The notes beneath the pieces are model-generated. The model made no database searches, had not been told where the DNA came from, and worked only from the letters and a program-made list of their open reading frames with translations. A program made the position numbers and the translations under genes. From positions 62,001 to 126,000 of the forward strand of contig NZ_MLAS01000001.1 of the NCBI RefSeq assembly GCF_002272785.1: DNA of 64,000 nucleotides, read 5' to 3'. This document shows positions 38,726 through 49,906 of the stretch, piece by piece. Source of the DNA: Helicobacter sp. 13S00477-4. GTDB taxonomy: Bacteria; Campylobacterota; Campylobacteria; Campylobacterales; Helicobacteraceae. The stretch's first letter is position 1. Each line of letters opens with the position of its first letter.

Positions 38726-39781
38726 TCAGATAATCTCCGCTCTACCATTTTTTATCACAACTAAATCTTCAATCCTCACTCCATAATAATCAGGGATGTA
38801 AATGCCAGGCTCAACTGAAAAAACCATACCATCTTCAATAATTGTTTCACTTTTTTTAGAGATAAAAGGCAACTCATGAATATCTAAGCCAATACCATGT
38901 CCAGTACTGTGAACAAAATATTTTCCATAACCTGCTTTCTCTATGACATTCCTAGCAATGCTATCAATTTCCCTACCTTTCATCCCACTCCTAATAAGTT
39001 CAATAGTTTTTTCTTGAGCTTTAAGTACAACATCATATATATTTTGTAAATCCTCATTATCAAAACTCTGATTTTTTTTGAAAGAAATACCTTTTTTGCT
39101 AAAATAGGCTGTCCTTGTTCTATCTGAACAATACCTTTGATATTTGACTCCTGCATCAAAGAGAAGAAGATCGCCACTTTTGAGCTTATCTTTTTTGCTT
39201 GGCAAGGCATGTGGTTTAGCTGCATTCGCATTGATACCAAGAATAGGCTGGAAACTAAGATTATATTTCCCTTCATTGCTTAAAAATCGTTGTGAATGGT
39301 AATAGAGTTCTTGTTCATTAAATTGTTTTGTAGACTCATTCAAATAAATAGCAAATTTTTTATAAGCTTCTTGATTAATTTTTTGAGATTTTGTAATTAG
39401 GTCAATTTCATACTCAGTCTTAATGATTCTTTTTTGTTGGTGAAAATTAACAATACCAATCAAATTTTTCTTAGGATTCAAAGTAGATTTTAAGTTTTCA
39501 AAATCATTTAAAGTGACTTGTGCAGGATCATATACAACAACATTTGAAACACTTTTATTGATAATACTTGCAGCGGTAACAAATAAATTTCCTGCCTCTA
39601 ACACCTCTATATTTTTAAAAATATTTTGTTTTGCTTCGAGCGTATAACGAGAGTCCGTTATGAAAAATTTATCTTCTCCAATTTTTAGAAATAATGCATG
39701 ATCGCAACTATAACCACATTCAAAATATTGAGCATTTTCATTTATTGTAAGGAATGATTCCTTACTTATCTTTTTTTTCAT
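38726..39781 (-). CDS. M24-family aminopeptidase (Xaa-Pro dipeptidase-like)
   Basis: A 351-residue creatinase/pita-bread peptidase. All five M24 metal ligands can be placed: the Asp of LLLFDAGVKYQRYCSDRTRT (two Asp), His in STGHGIGLDIHE, Glu in FSVEPGIYIP and Glu in VRIEDLVV. It probably removes N-terminal residues next to proline; H. pylori HP1037 is annotated so. The start overlaps the aroQ end by 20 bases. Confidence 0.93.
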   Translation of the reverse strand: MKKKISKESFLTINENAQYFECGYSCDHALFLKIGEDKFFITDSRYTLEAKQNIFKNIEVLEAGNLFVTAASIINKSVSNVVVYDPAQVTLNDFENLKSTLNPKKNLIGIVNFHQQKRIIKTEYEIDLITKSQKINQEAYKKFAIYLNESTKQFNEQELYYHSQRFLSNEGKYNLSFQPILGINANAAKPHALPSKKDKLKSGDLLLFDAGVKYQRYCSDRTRTAYFSKKGISFKKNQSFDNEDLQNIYDVVLKAQEKTIELIRSGMKGREIDSIARNVIEKAGYGKYFVHSTGHGIGLDIHELPFISKKSETIIEDGMVFSVEPGIYIPDYYGVRIEDLVVIKNGRAEII

Positions 39782-40319
39782 TTTTATGACTGGTTTCTGT
39801 TTTGTTTTTAATTGGCTCGACTATTGGATTGTTATTTTTTACCTGATTTGCCTGTGCAGCTTGAGCTTCTCTAATATTTTGGATTTCAGTCAAAATCTGT
39901 AACATTGCAATGATAGCCATATGATAACCAAAAGCCCCAAATCCAGCAATAACACCAGCACAAACAGCACCTGTATAAGTATGCTTTCTAAACTCTTCTC
40001 TAGCGTGAATATTGCTCAAATGTACTTCAACCACAGGCACGCCTGCAGCCATAATTGCATCTGCCATAGCAATAGAAGTATGAGAATAAGCACCTGGATT
40101 AATTATAATTCCAGCATATTCACTACCTACACATTCTTGAATCTTATCAATCATCTCACCTTCAAAATTACTTTGAAAAAAATCAACTTCAAGATTATTT
40201 TGTTTGGCAAAAACTTTCATATTCTGATGGATTTGTTCTAATGTCATAGTGCCATAAACTCTAGGATCTCTATGTCCAAGCATATTTAAATTAGGACCCT
40301 GTATGACTAAAACTCTCAT
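39762..40319 (-). CDS. aroQ: Type II 3-dehydroquinate dehydratase with lysine-rich tail
   Basis: AroQ dehydrates 3-dehydroquinate in the shikimate pathway. The 185 residues have the class II markers VIQGPNLNMLGHRDPRVYG (catalytic Tyr), INPGAYSHTSIAM, EVHLSNIHAREEFR and GFGAFGYHMAI. Usual length is about 145-165; the C-terminus continues with about 35 polar residues (VKNNNPIVEPIKNKTE and a Lys-rich end) that probably form a disordered tail. The first gene of the flagellar operon, it has GGAGAAAT upstream and a 105-base gap to the preceding motE-like gene, likely holding the operon promoter. Confidence 0.95.
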   Translation of the reverse strand: MRVLVIQGPNLNMLGHRDPRVYGTMTLEQIHQNMKVFAKQNNLEVDFFQSNFEGEMIDKIQECVGSEYAGIIINPGAYSHTSIAMADAIMAAGVPVVEVHLSNIHAREEFRKHTYTGAVCAGVIAGFGAFGYHMAIIAMLQILTEIQNIREAQAAQANQVKNNNPIVEPIKNKTETSHKNEKKDK

Positions 40320-40424
40320 TATTTCTCCTTTTAATTTTTTAAAATTTTATTTAAATATAACATAAAACCGTTTAATTTACAATACAAACAAGCTATATTA
40401 AGGCATTTTAGATTAATTTTTGAT

Positions 40425-41083
40425 TTAAAGAGCTTCATTTTTTTGTTCATCTTCTGATTTTTTAGATTCATCAGGCTGTTTTTGAACTTCTTTTTGTTGT
40501 TCTTTAAAAGGTGGTCCCTTTTTGAGGATTTCAGTAAGTTCTGCAGCATTTTTAGGATCCATTTTAGACAAAATTTTACCCATATCTTGAGCAGAAAGTG
40601 CAAATAATATACTTGCAGCTTCATCAAGAGGTAAATTCTCTATAATTGGAGCAGCTTTAGAATCTTTCATTTTCGAATAAGTTTGTGCTAATTTATTATC
40701 TTTTGCCTTATCTATATCTTGTAATAATTTCTCATTTTTAGCTATCAAACTCTTTATTTTAGCTTCATCTGCTTGAGTTTTTGTATTTAATTGTTCTTCT
40801 TTATCTTGTATCTCTTTGAGTTTCAAACTTAAAGCATTTTCTCTTTCTTTTAGCTTACTTTCACGTTGATTGAGCATATTTTGAGTAGCTTCTTTAAGTG
40901 CCTCAATAGCTTGAGTTTTTTCATCAAGCTGCCTAATTTGTTCTTTTATTTCATCTTTTCTAGATTCAAAAATAGCATTACATTGCAAAAGCTGAACCGA
41001 GGAATCTGATGTTTTAGTCTCTTCTTCAGATATCAACATTTCGACAACTGATAATAATAAAAAACAATTTAAAATAATTTTTC

Positions 41084-41087
<4 letters not shown>
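40425..41087 (-). CDS. MotE-like periplasmic protein with MgtE-N domain
   Basis: A 220-residue protein with a signal sequence (IILNCFLLLSVVEMLIS), a long coiled coil (about residues 35-145, rich in Glu/Lys/Gln, e.g. QIRQLDEKTQAIEALKEAT) and an MgtE intracellular-N-like domain (LPLDEAASILFALSAQDMGKILSKMDPKNAAEL). MotE-type proteins help stator assembly around the flagellar motor. Position after fliJ and purA matches H. pylori HP0257. The start overlaps the fliJ stop by four bases. Confidence 0.85.
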
Positions 41088-43601
<2,514 letters not shown>

Positions 43602-43614
43602 TTTTATCCTACAT

Positions 43615-44544
43615 TCATATAAAAAGCGAATTGACGCTTTCGTTATGATAAATCCTACGAATAACTTCAGCAAACAATGGAGCTACACTCAAAACAGTGA
43701 TTTTTGAGCATTTTTGCCTTAATGGAATAGAATTACTCACAACAACTTCATTAAGTACACTATTTTGTATCCTATCAATCGCAGGTCCGCTAAGCACAGG
43801 ATGAGTACCCAATGCCATAACACTTTTTGCACCTTTAGCCTTCAAAACTTCAGCTGCCTTACACATCGTTCCAGCCGTATCAATCATATCATCAACTAAA
43901 ATAATATCTTTATCTTCTACATCTCCAATAATATTCATCACTTCACTCACATTTGCCTTTTCTCGTTTTTTATCTACAATAACCAAATCCATCCCCAATT
44001 GATCAGCAAAATATCTTGCTCTGGATACACCACCAATATCAGGACTTGCTATAATTGGACTTTTTAAATTTTTTGATCGTATATAATCTCTAAAGACAAT
44101 TGAACCATAAAGATTATCTACAGGAACATCAAAAAAACCTTGTATTTGACCTGCATGCAAGTCCATTGTAATGACACGATCAATGCCTGCACTTTGCATC
44201 AAATTTGCTACAAGTTTTGCTGTTATAGGGACTCTTGGAGCAGCTTTCCTATCCTGTCTAGCATACCCAAAATAAGGAATAACAGCATTAATAGAACTTG
44301 CCGAACTTCGCTTAAAGGCATCTGTCATTATCAAAAGCTCCATCAAACTATCATTAGCAGGAACACAAGTAGGCTGAATGATAAACACATCTTTTCCTCT
44401 CACAGATTCACTGATTTGCACATTAATCTCTCCATCACTGAATCGATTCACGGTGGCTTTTGAAATGACTCCATCAAGATGTTTTGCCAATTCTTTTCCA
44501 AAATCAGGATGAGCACTCCCTGTAAAAATCTTAAATCCTCGCAT
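43615..44544 (-). CDS. prs: Ribose-phosphate pyrophosphokinase
   Basis: Prs makes PRPP from ribose 5-phosphate and ATP, feeding purine, pyrimidine and histidine synthesis. The 309-residue enzyme has FSDGEINVQISESVRGKDVFI, the YFGYARQDRK segment, MDLHAGQIQGFFDVPVDNL and the PRPP loop IILVDDMIDTAGT. It heads the prs-hisZ-purA-fliJ-motE operon, and its product is a substrate upstream of both HisZ-type and PurA pathways. A minus-strand TATAAT lies 40 bases upstream. Confidence 0.97.
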   Translation of the reverse strand: MRGFKIFTGSAHPDFGKELAKHLDGVISKATVNRFSDGEINVQISESVRGKDVFIIQPTCVPANDSLMELLIMTDAFKRSSASSINAVIPYFGYARQDRKAAPRVPITAKLVANLMQSAGIDRVITMDLHAGQIQGFFDVPVDNLYGSIVFRDYIRSKNLKSPIIASPDIGGVSRARYFADQLGMDLVIVDKKREKANVSEVMNIIGDVEDKDIILVDDMIDTAGTMCKAAEVLKAKGAKSVMALGTHPVLSGPAIDRIQNSVLNEVVVSNSIPLRQKCSKITVLSVAPLFAEVIRRIYHNESVNSLFI

Positions 44545-44583
44545 TTGAGTTTTTGTCCTTGATTTAAAATATTTTTATTTAGG

Positions 44584-44589
44584 ATTATA
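44584..44589 (-). promoter_or_regulatory. Candidate -10 box for prs operon
   Basis: Minus-strand TATAAT 40 bases before the prs ATG in the prs/katA divergent gap. This would drive prs-hisZ-purA-fliJ-motE. No clear -35 is seen. Confidence 0.5.
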
Positions 44590-44641
44590 CAAGATTATCA
44601 ATTAAACTCAATAAAGAGTTTTATAAATAAAAAATAATAAT

Positions 44642-44656
44642 TGATAATTTTTATCA
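44642..44656 (+). promoter_or_regulatory. Fur/PerR-like operator upstream of katA
   Basis: The 15 bases TGATAATTTTTATCA form a 6-3-6 palindrome and match the 7-1-7 Fur consensus TGATAATnATTATCA at all but one specified position. It lies about 20 bases before a TATACT -10 candidate (44676-44681), so it covers the -35 region of katA. Catalase genes in this group are controlled by PerR or Fur; the sequence does not tell which protein binds. Confidence 0.65.
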
Positions 44657-44675
44657 TTTGTTAATCATCATTAAC

Positions 44676-44681
44676 TATACT
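44676..44681 (+). promoter_or_regulatory. Candidate -10 box for katA
   Basis: TATACT lies 36 bases before the katA ATG, with the Fur/PerR-like palindrome just upstream. A start near 44688 would leave a 30-base leader containing AAAGGATGAG as ribosome site. Confidence 0.5.
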
Positions 44682-44717
44682 TACTTATGTTTCAAAACTA
44701 AAATAAAGGATGAGTAA

Positions 44718-46163
44718 ATGAAAAATGTTACATTGACAAATGCAACCGGAACCCCTATTGGGAATAATCAAAATTCCCTGACATTTGGACCAAGAGGACC
44801 TATGTTACTACAAAACACTTGGTTTTTGGAAAAGTTAGCCCACTTTGATAGAGAACGTATACCTGAAAGAGTAGTCCATGCTAAAGGAAGTGGTGCTTAT
44901 GGAATTTTCACAGTTACTAATGATATCACAAAATATACTAAAGCTAAAATATTTTCTAAAATAGGCAAAAAAACACCCTGTTTTTTTAGATTTTCAACAG
45001 TTGCTGGAGAGAGAGGAGCAGCAGATGCTGAAAGAGACCCAAGAGGTTTTGCAATGAAATACTACACAGAAGAAGGTAATTGGGATCTTGTTGGTAACAA
45101 TACTCCTGTATTTTTTGTCCGCGATCCACTCAAATTTCCTGACTTTATCCATACACAAAAACGAGATCCTTATACAAACCTAAGGAATGCTACAAATGCT
45201 TGGGATTTCTGGAGTCTTCACCCTGAATCGCTACATCAAGTAACCATTACAATGAGTGATCGAGGTATCCCAAAAAGCTACAGGAATATGCACGGTTTTG
45301 GTAGTCATACCTTTAGCTTTATCAATGCTAAACATGAAAGATTTTGGGTTAAATTCCACCTCAAAACAATGCAAGGCATTGAAAACCTAACCAATGAAGA
45401 AGCAGCTACAATCATTGCTAATGACAGAGAATCTCATCAAAGAGATTTATTTGAAAACATTCAAAAACATAATTTTCCAAAATGGAGGATGTGTGTCCAA
45501 ATAATGCCTGAAGAAGAAGCAAAAACATATCGATTTCATCCTTTTGATTTGACAAAAACTTGGAGTCAAAAAGATTATCCACTGATTGAAATAGGTATTG
45601 TAGAACTCAATAAAAATCCTCAAAATTATTTTGCTGAAGTAGAACAAGCTGCTTTCAATCCGGCAAACATTGTTCCCGGTATTGGCTATAGTCCTGACAG
45701 AATGCTACAAGGTAGACTATTTTCTTATGGGGATACTCAAAGGTATCGCTTAGGTATCAATCATACTCAATTACCAGTTAATGCCCCAAAATGTCCTTTT
45801 CATACAACCTCACGCGATGGTTTTATGCAAAATGGGAGCTATGGCAATATGATGAACTACAACCCAAGTTCATTACCAGGATATGAAGAAGATCCAAATG
45901 CCAGAGAACCAAAACTTGCTCTAAGCAAACTTGAAAAAGATAACACTATTTATGACTGGGATTACAGAGAAGAAGATAATGACTATTACACACAACCCGG
46001 AGACCTATATCGCCTAATGACTATTGAAGAAAGAGAAAGACTCTGTCAAAATATAAAAGCTGCTATGGAAGGCGTGCCTAAAGAAATAAAAAAACGTCAA
46101 ATAGAGCATTTCAAAAAAGCTGACCCTGCTTATGGCAAAAGGATTGAAGAGCTTGTCTTATAA
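44718..46163 (+). CDS. katA: Monofunctional haem catalase
   Basis: KatA splits hydrogen peroxide to water and oxygen. The 481-residue small-subunit catalase shows the catalytic histidine in [12 protein letters not shown] (His near 54), the Asn in [27 protein letters not shown] and the haem-binding tyrosine in [14 protein letters not shown]. There is no signal peptide. H. pylori KatA is slightly longer (505) because of a C-terminal extension absent here. A hairpin lies just after the stop. Confidence 0.97.
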   Translation: MKNVTLTNATGTPIGNNQNSLTFGPRGPMLLQNTWFLEKLAHFDRERIPERVVHAKGSGAYGIFTVTNDITKYTKAKIFSKIGKKTPCFFRFSTVAGERGAADAERDPRGFAMKYYTEEGNWDLVGNNTPVFFVRDPLKFPDFIHTQKRDPYTNLRNATNAWDFWSLHPESLHQVTITMSDRGIPKSYRNMHGFGSHTFSFINAKHERFWVKFHLKTMQGIENLTNEEAATIIANDRESHQRDLFENIQKHNFPKWRMCVQIMPEEEAKTYRFHPFDLTKTWSQKDYPLIEIGIVELNKNPQNYFAEVEQAAFNPANIVPGIGYSPDRMLQGRLFSYGDTQRYRLGINHTQLPVNAPKCPFHTTSRDGFMQNGSYGNMMNYNPSSLPGYEEDPNAREPKLALSKLEKDNTIYDWDYREEDNDYYTQPGDLYRLMTIEERERLCQNIKAAMEGVPKEIKKRQIEHFKKADPAYGKRIEELVL

Positions 46164-46174
46164 GGATTTATACA

Positions 46175-46207
46175 ATTTCAGATACTCATTTTGAAGTTAT
46201 CTGAAAT
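46175..46207 (+). terminator. Hairpin after katA, possible terminator
   Basis: Ten-base arms ATTTCAGATA (46175-46184) and TATCTGAAAT (46198-46207) pair perfectly, with two more pairs possible past a bulge and an eight-base loop. It starts 12 bases after the katA stop. The run of T expected for a standard terminator is missing (GAAATTTACT follows), so termination is likely but not certain. Confidence 0.5.
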
Positions 46208-46310
46208 GAAATTTACTGCTGTATACAAAATCTATTATTTTCTTGTGATTGAAGCTATTTAAATATAAAATTGAAAAATTTAATACTTAAATCTAAATAA
46301 GGTCATCTAT

Positions 46311-47381
46311 ATGAGATACACTTTAGAATCTGCTCAAGAGATCAGTTCTGATTTATTATTTTGGTGTTCAAGATTTATCCGTTATAAACTGACTACACTT
46401 TCAAATACAAATGTAAAAAATAAAATCTGCATTTCACATTGTATTGAAAAACTCCAAAAAGGTATTTCAAATATCTCAGAGCTAGAAAATATCTGCAAAG
46501 ATGCTCGAAATGCTGGCTTTATAGGGATAAATGTCTATAGTCAACCTATATTAAAACTCTACGGATACTTACAAAATTTTCATTCAATGAAAGATATTGA
46601 TGAGGAAATATTAAGTGATTTTTTAGCTGTCATGACAAGTGGCTTGAGTGCAGCAAGCAAAAAAAATTATCGCAATGCTATCATTGGTCTTTTCAAATAC
46701 ATTGACAAACAAAATCAAGACGAAAAAGGAAATTCTTATGTTTACAATATAGAATTGAAAAATATTGGCGGGATTAAAGGCAAATCAGGACAAAAATTAC
46801 CTACTTATTTGAATGAATTCGAACTTGAAAAATTCCTAAATAGCATTGATACTTTTGAAATGTCTTCAAAAATCCGTGCAAGGAATCGCCTCATCATTAA
46901 AATGATTGTTTATACTGGTATTAGAGTAAGCGAAGCCCTAAACCTAAAAGCAAAAGATATGATTTTAGAAAAAGATGTTTATTTACTGAATATAAAAGGA
47001 AAGGGCAATAAATACAGGATGGTAATGATAAAAGCTTCTCATATTTACAATCTTCTTGAAGAATGGTTATTATTGAGATCAAAAATTGAAGTCAAAGATG
47101 GATTATTATTTTGTAATCAAAAAGGTCATCCGCTCACACAAGCTTATATTTATCGCAATGTTGAAGAAATTCTTTTTTCAGCAGGCATCCAAAAAGAAAA
47201 AAAAGGTGCTCATATGCTTCGCCACTCATTTGCAACCCTACTCTACCAAAAACGACATGATTTAGTATTAGTACAAGAAGCCTTAGGGCATGCTGATTTA
47301 AACACAAGTCGGATATACACTCATTTTGATAAAAATCGTCTATATGAAGCTGCAAGCATTATGGATGGCTTTAATAAATAA
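46311..47381 (+). CDS. xerH: Tyrosine recombinase XerH, chromosome dimer resolution
   Basis: XerH is the single Xer recombinase of this group and acts at a dif site to resolve chromosome dimers. The 356 residues have the core-binding N-domain (SCxxIRY-type start, LKNIGGIKGKSGQKLPTYL) and all catalytic residues: Arg in YTGIRVSEALN, Lys in NIKGKGNKYR, HMLRHSFATLL (HxxR), the GHADLNTSRIYTHFD His and nucleophilic Tyr. It is close to H. pylori XerH (HP0675). I could not place the dif site with confidence in the window. Confidence 0.94.
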   Translation: MRYTLESAQEISSDLLFWCSRFIRYKLTTLSNTNVKNKICISHCIEKLQKGISNISELENICKDARNAGFIGINVYSQPILKLYGYLQNFHSMKDIDEEILSDFLAVMTSGLSAASKKNYRNAIIGLFKYIDKQNQDEKGNSYVYNIELKNIGGIKGKSGQKLPTYLNEFELEKFLNSIDTFEMSSKIRARNRLIIKMIVYTGIRVSEALNLKAKDMILEKDVYLLNIKGKGNKYRMVMIKASHIYNLLEEWLLLRSKIEVKDGLLFCNQKGHPLTQAYIYRNVEEILFSAGIQKEKKGAHMLRHSFATLLYQKRHDLVLVQEALGHADLNTSRIYTHFDKNRLYEAASIMDGFNK

Positions 47382-47398
47382 TTTTTAATCTATCTAAA

Positions 47399-48421
47399 TT
47401 AGCATATATAAATTTTATATTCTTTTTTTGGTATACACTTTGCTATGATATGAGCTTGGACACCTGAATTTGAAAGAGCATTTTTAAATTCAAAAGCATT
47501 TTTTTCAGGAACCGCAATGAGCAAACCTCCAGAAGTCTGTGCATCATAACAGACAATGTCTTTGAAACATCCAGTATTTTTTACCTGTGATTGAAAAACT
47601 TTTTTATTTTCATGGGTCCCTCCTGGAATAATATCCAAATCTGCTAACCCTAAAACACCATCAAAAAAAGGAATTTGATTATAATAAAGTTCAATAGAAA
47701 TATTTTGATTGACCATCTCTATTAAATGTCCTATCAAACCATATCCAGTAACATCCGTACAAGCACTAACGGGAAATTTTTTTGCACATAAAGAAGCATT
47801 CAAGTTTAAAGTCGTCATTGAAGTAATGACTTCAAGAGATTTGTCAAAAACTAATTTGTCATTTTTAAATGCCGTAGATATTATACCGCTACCAATAGGT
47901 TTTGTAAGCAATATAATATCACCTACAGAAGCAGTATTATTTTTCCAAAATATGCCATCTTGGATAATACCAGTAACACTTAAGCCATATTTTTGCTCTT
48001 TGTCATTGGTGCTATGACCTCCCAGTAATGCACATTCAGATTCTATAAGTTTGGACAATCCACCTTGAAGTATTTCTTTGACTTCATCAACTTCAATATG
48101 GACTTTATCCCACATCAAAAGACTCATAGCTGTGTGTGCCCTAGCCCCTTTGGCAAAAATATCACTGAGTGAATTTGCAGCTGCTATTTGACCATAAAGA
48201 TAAGCATCATCTACAATAGGAGTGATAAAATCCACACTTTGAACTAAAAGAGTATGCTCATCAATCTTAAAAATGCCACAATCATCATTATTTTTAAAAT
48301 CCATAAGTATATTTTTATAGTAAGGCTGATTAAGGTTAGCTGTAATTTGTTTGAGATCCGCCGGACCCACTTTAGCAGCTCAACCTGCACAGCTGACAAA
48401 TTTCGTCAATCTTTTGTCCAT
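47399..48421 (-). CDS. selD: Selenophosphate synthetase with in-frame UGA selenocysteine
   Basis: SelD makes selenophosphate from selenide and ATP. Starting at the ATG at 48421 (AAGGGAAATA upstream), the frame reads MDKRLTKFVSCAG, then TGA (48382-48380) as residue 14, then AAKVGPADLKQ and on to a stop at 47399, 340 residues with Sec. The UGA sits where E. coli SelD has its catalytic Cys17, and the essential Lys follows three residues later (U-A-A-K). Later motifs also fit: GLIGHLIEM, ALLGGHSTNDKEQ, TDVTGYG. Automatic gene calls that stop at UGA would start at a GTG at 48370 and lose the active site. It lies 8 bases after the yedF-like gene. Confidence 0.93.
48354..48368 (-). promoter_or_regulatory. 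Candidate bacterial SECIS hairpin in selD mRNA
   Basis: Eleven bases after the UGA, GGGUCC (48368-48363) pairs with GGAUCU (48359-48354) around a GGC loop; two of six pairs are G-U. Bacterial SECIS elements are short hairpins directly downstream of the UGA bound by SelB, and this is in the right place. The apical bulge typical of E. coli fdhF is not obvious. Confidence 0.5.
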
Positions 48422-48429
48422 TATTTCCC

Positions 48430-48777
48430 TTATAGCGATATGATTCCTTCATTTCCTAAGAAATCTTGCAAGATTTCGACTGCATTAGCAATCCTACCAA
48501 CCATTACTTTATCTTTCAAATCAAAATATTCCAAACAAGTTTCACAAGATAAAATCTCTACTCCCAATCCTTGAAGTGTATCTAAATTCTCCAAGATAGA
48601 GGCATTATCTATCATTGAATTTTGAGTGGTGAGTAAAACCCCACGATTTAAAAATACCATCCTTTTAGGCAAAATATCTATCTTTGTCATTGCTCCTATA
48701 AATCCACCTGTAACTATTTTACCCAAATCTCCTTCACCAATCTTATCTGATTTAAAAAGTATAGTCTTATGTTTCAT
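48430..48777 (-). CDS. YedF-like selenium metabolism protein, DsrE-like domain only
   Basis: A 115-residue protein that matches the C-terminal DsrE-like half of Yed[42 protein letters not shown], then [35 protein letters not shown]. The SCETC pair of cysteines is the likely persulfide or selenide-carrying site. Full-length YedF also has an N-terminal TusA-like domain (about 75 residues with a CPxP motif) that is absent here; its place is occupied by dapE, which overlaps by 11 bases. Its position next to selD supports a role in selenium handling. Confidence 0.83.
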   Translation of the reverse strand: MKHKTILFKSDKIGEGDLGKIVTGGFIGAMTKIDILPKRMVFLNRGVLLTTQNSMIDNASILENLDTLQGLGVEILSCETCLEYFDLKDKVMVGRIANAVEILQDFLGNEGIISL

Positions 48778-49906
48778 TATTTTCCTTAATAAGGGATTTC
48801 AATAATTCTAAAAATATTTGATACAAAGAATTGATATCATCAAGACAAACTCTCTCATCAACTGAATGTATCCTATCATTGCAAACACCAAAATCTACAA
48901 CTTCTATACCAAAAGCTCCAAAATATTTAGCATCACTTGTTCCACCACTTGTACTTAAATCTGGAATAACAGAGCAAATTTTTTGGATAGCATTTTTAAG
49001 GAGATGAAGCAAAAAAGATGAATTAGTAATAAATGGATGTGAACTTTGCGTAAGTTTCAAGTCATAATCCAAACCTTTTAAAATCTTTTTAATATAATCT
49101 TGTATATCTTCAATATCAGTTTTAGTTGAGTTCCTAACATTAAACATTATTTTGAGATTAGCAGGAGTTACATTTACTGCTTCTATGCCTCCACGAATAT
49201 CTGTAACAACTAACTTGGAAGGTGCAAAATACTCATCACCTTCATCAAGATTTATACCTGCAATATCCCCTAATTTTTTGCCAAGCAATTCTATAGGATT
49301 GGAACATTTTTGAGGGTAGGCTACATGCCCTTGAATACCTTTAATATTAATGATACCATTGATAGAACCACGTCTACCTATTTTGATAGTATCTCCAAAA
49401 ATTTTATCACAAGTAGGTTCGGCTACTAATACCATTTGAGGTAAAAGCCCTCTTTCTTTCAATGCTTCTAAAACTATTTTCGTGCCATATATACCCGGAC
49501 CTTCTTCATCACTTGTAAGCAAAATAGATAAAATTAAAGGAAACTTAAAGTTATCATTTTGTATAAAATCCCTCATTGCACACAAAAAAGCACTTACTCC
49601 ACCTTTCATATCTTGAGCTCCACGGCCATAAAGATAATTTTCTCTGATATGAGCAACAAAAGGTTCGCTATTCCAGCCTTCTCCTGGTGGAACGACATCT
49701 ATATGTCCTGCAAAACAAAAATGCAAGCTATTTTTATCAACATTCCCAAAACATTTGTATAAAAAAATATTTTTTACTCCTTCTTTTTCAATATAGATAG
49801 ATTCAAAATCAGGCAATAATGATTGTATAAAATCAAAAATTCCACAGTCTCTAGGCGTAATAGTCGGATAGCTAATGAGCTTACTTAAAACTTCTAGTGG
49901 TGTCAT
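48767..49906 (-). CDS. dapE: Succinyl-diaminopimelate desuccinylase
   Basis: DapE releases succinate from N-succinyl-LL-diaminopimelate in lysine/peptidoglycan precursor synthesis. The 379-residue M20 metallohydrolase shows [12 protein letters not shown] (metal His, Asp), [11 protein letters not shown] (bridging Asp), [11 protein letters not shown] (catalytic Glu), EPT and the late [12 protein letters not shown]. The dapE-mnmG pair matches H. pylori HP0212-HP0213. It overlaps the mnmG stop by four bases and the yedF start by 11. Confidence 0.95.
   Translation of the reverse strand: MTPLEVLSKLISYPTITPRDCGIFDFIQSLLPDFESIYIEKEGVKNIFLYKCFGNVDKNSLHFCFAGHIDVVPPGEGWNSEPFVAHIRENYLYGRGAQDMKGGVSAFLCAMRDFIQNDNFKFPLILSILLTSDEEGPGIYGTKIVLEALKERGLLPQMVLVAEPTCDKIFGDTIKIGRRGSINGIINIKGIQGHVAYPQKCSNPIELLGKKLGDIAGINLDEGDEYFAPSKLVVTDIRGGIEAVNVTPANLKIMFNVRNSTKTDIEDIQDYIKKILKGLDYDLKLTQSSHPFITNSSFLLHLLKNAIQKICSVIPDLSTSGGTSDAKYFGAFGIEVVDFGVCNDRIHSVDERVCLDDINSLYQIFLELLKSLIKENNET

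Noticed and set aside
39921-40241. Long plus-strand open frame opposite aroQ
   Set aside because: It is the antisense shadow of a well-conserved gene, with Asn/Ser/His-rich composition and no SD.
43602-43673. Upstream start for the HisZ-like protein
   Set aside because: Adds 24 unrelated residues overlapping prs; the ATG at 43601 has a ribosome site and a family-typical N-terminus.
46175-46207. Hairpin near xerH as its dif recombination site
   Set aside because: dif sites have about 11-base arms around a 6-base centre; here the arms are 10 bases around 13.
48380-48382. TGA in selD as a nonsense mutation making a pseudogene
   Set aside because: It lies exactly at the catalytic Cys/Sec position, the frame on both sides is conserved, and the rest of the gene is intact with a proper start and SD.
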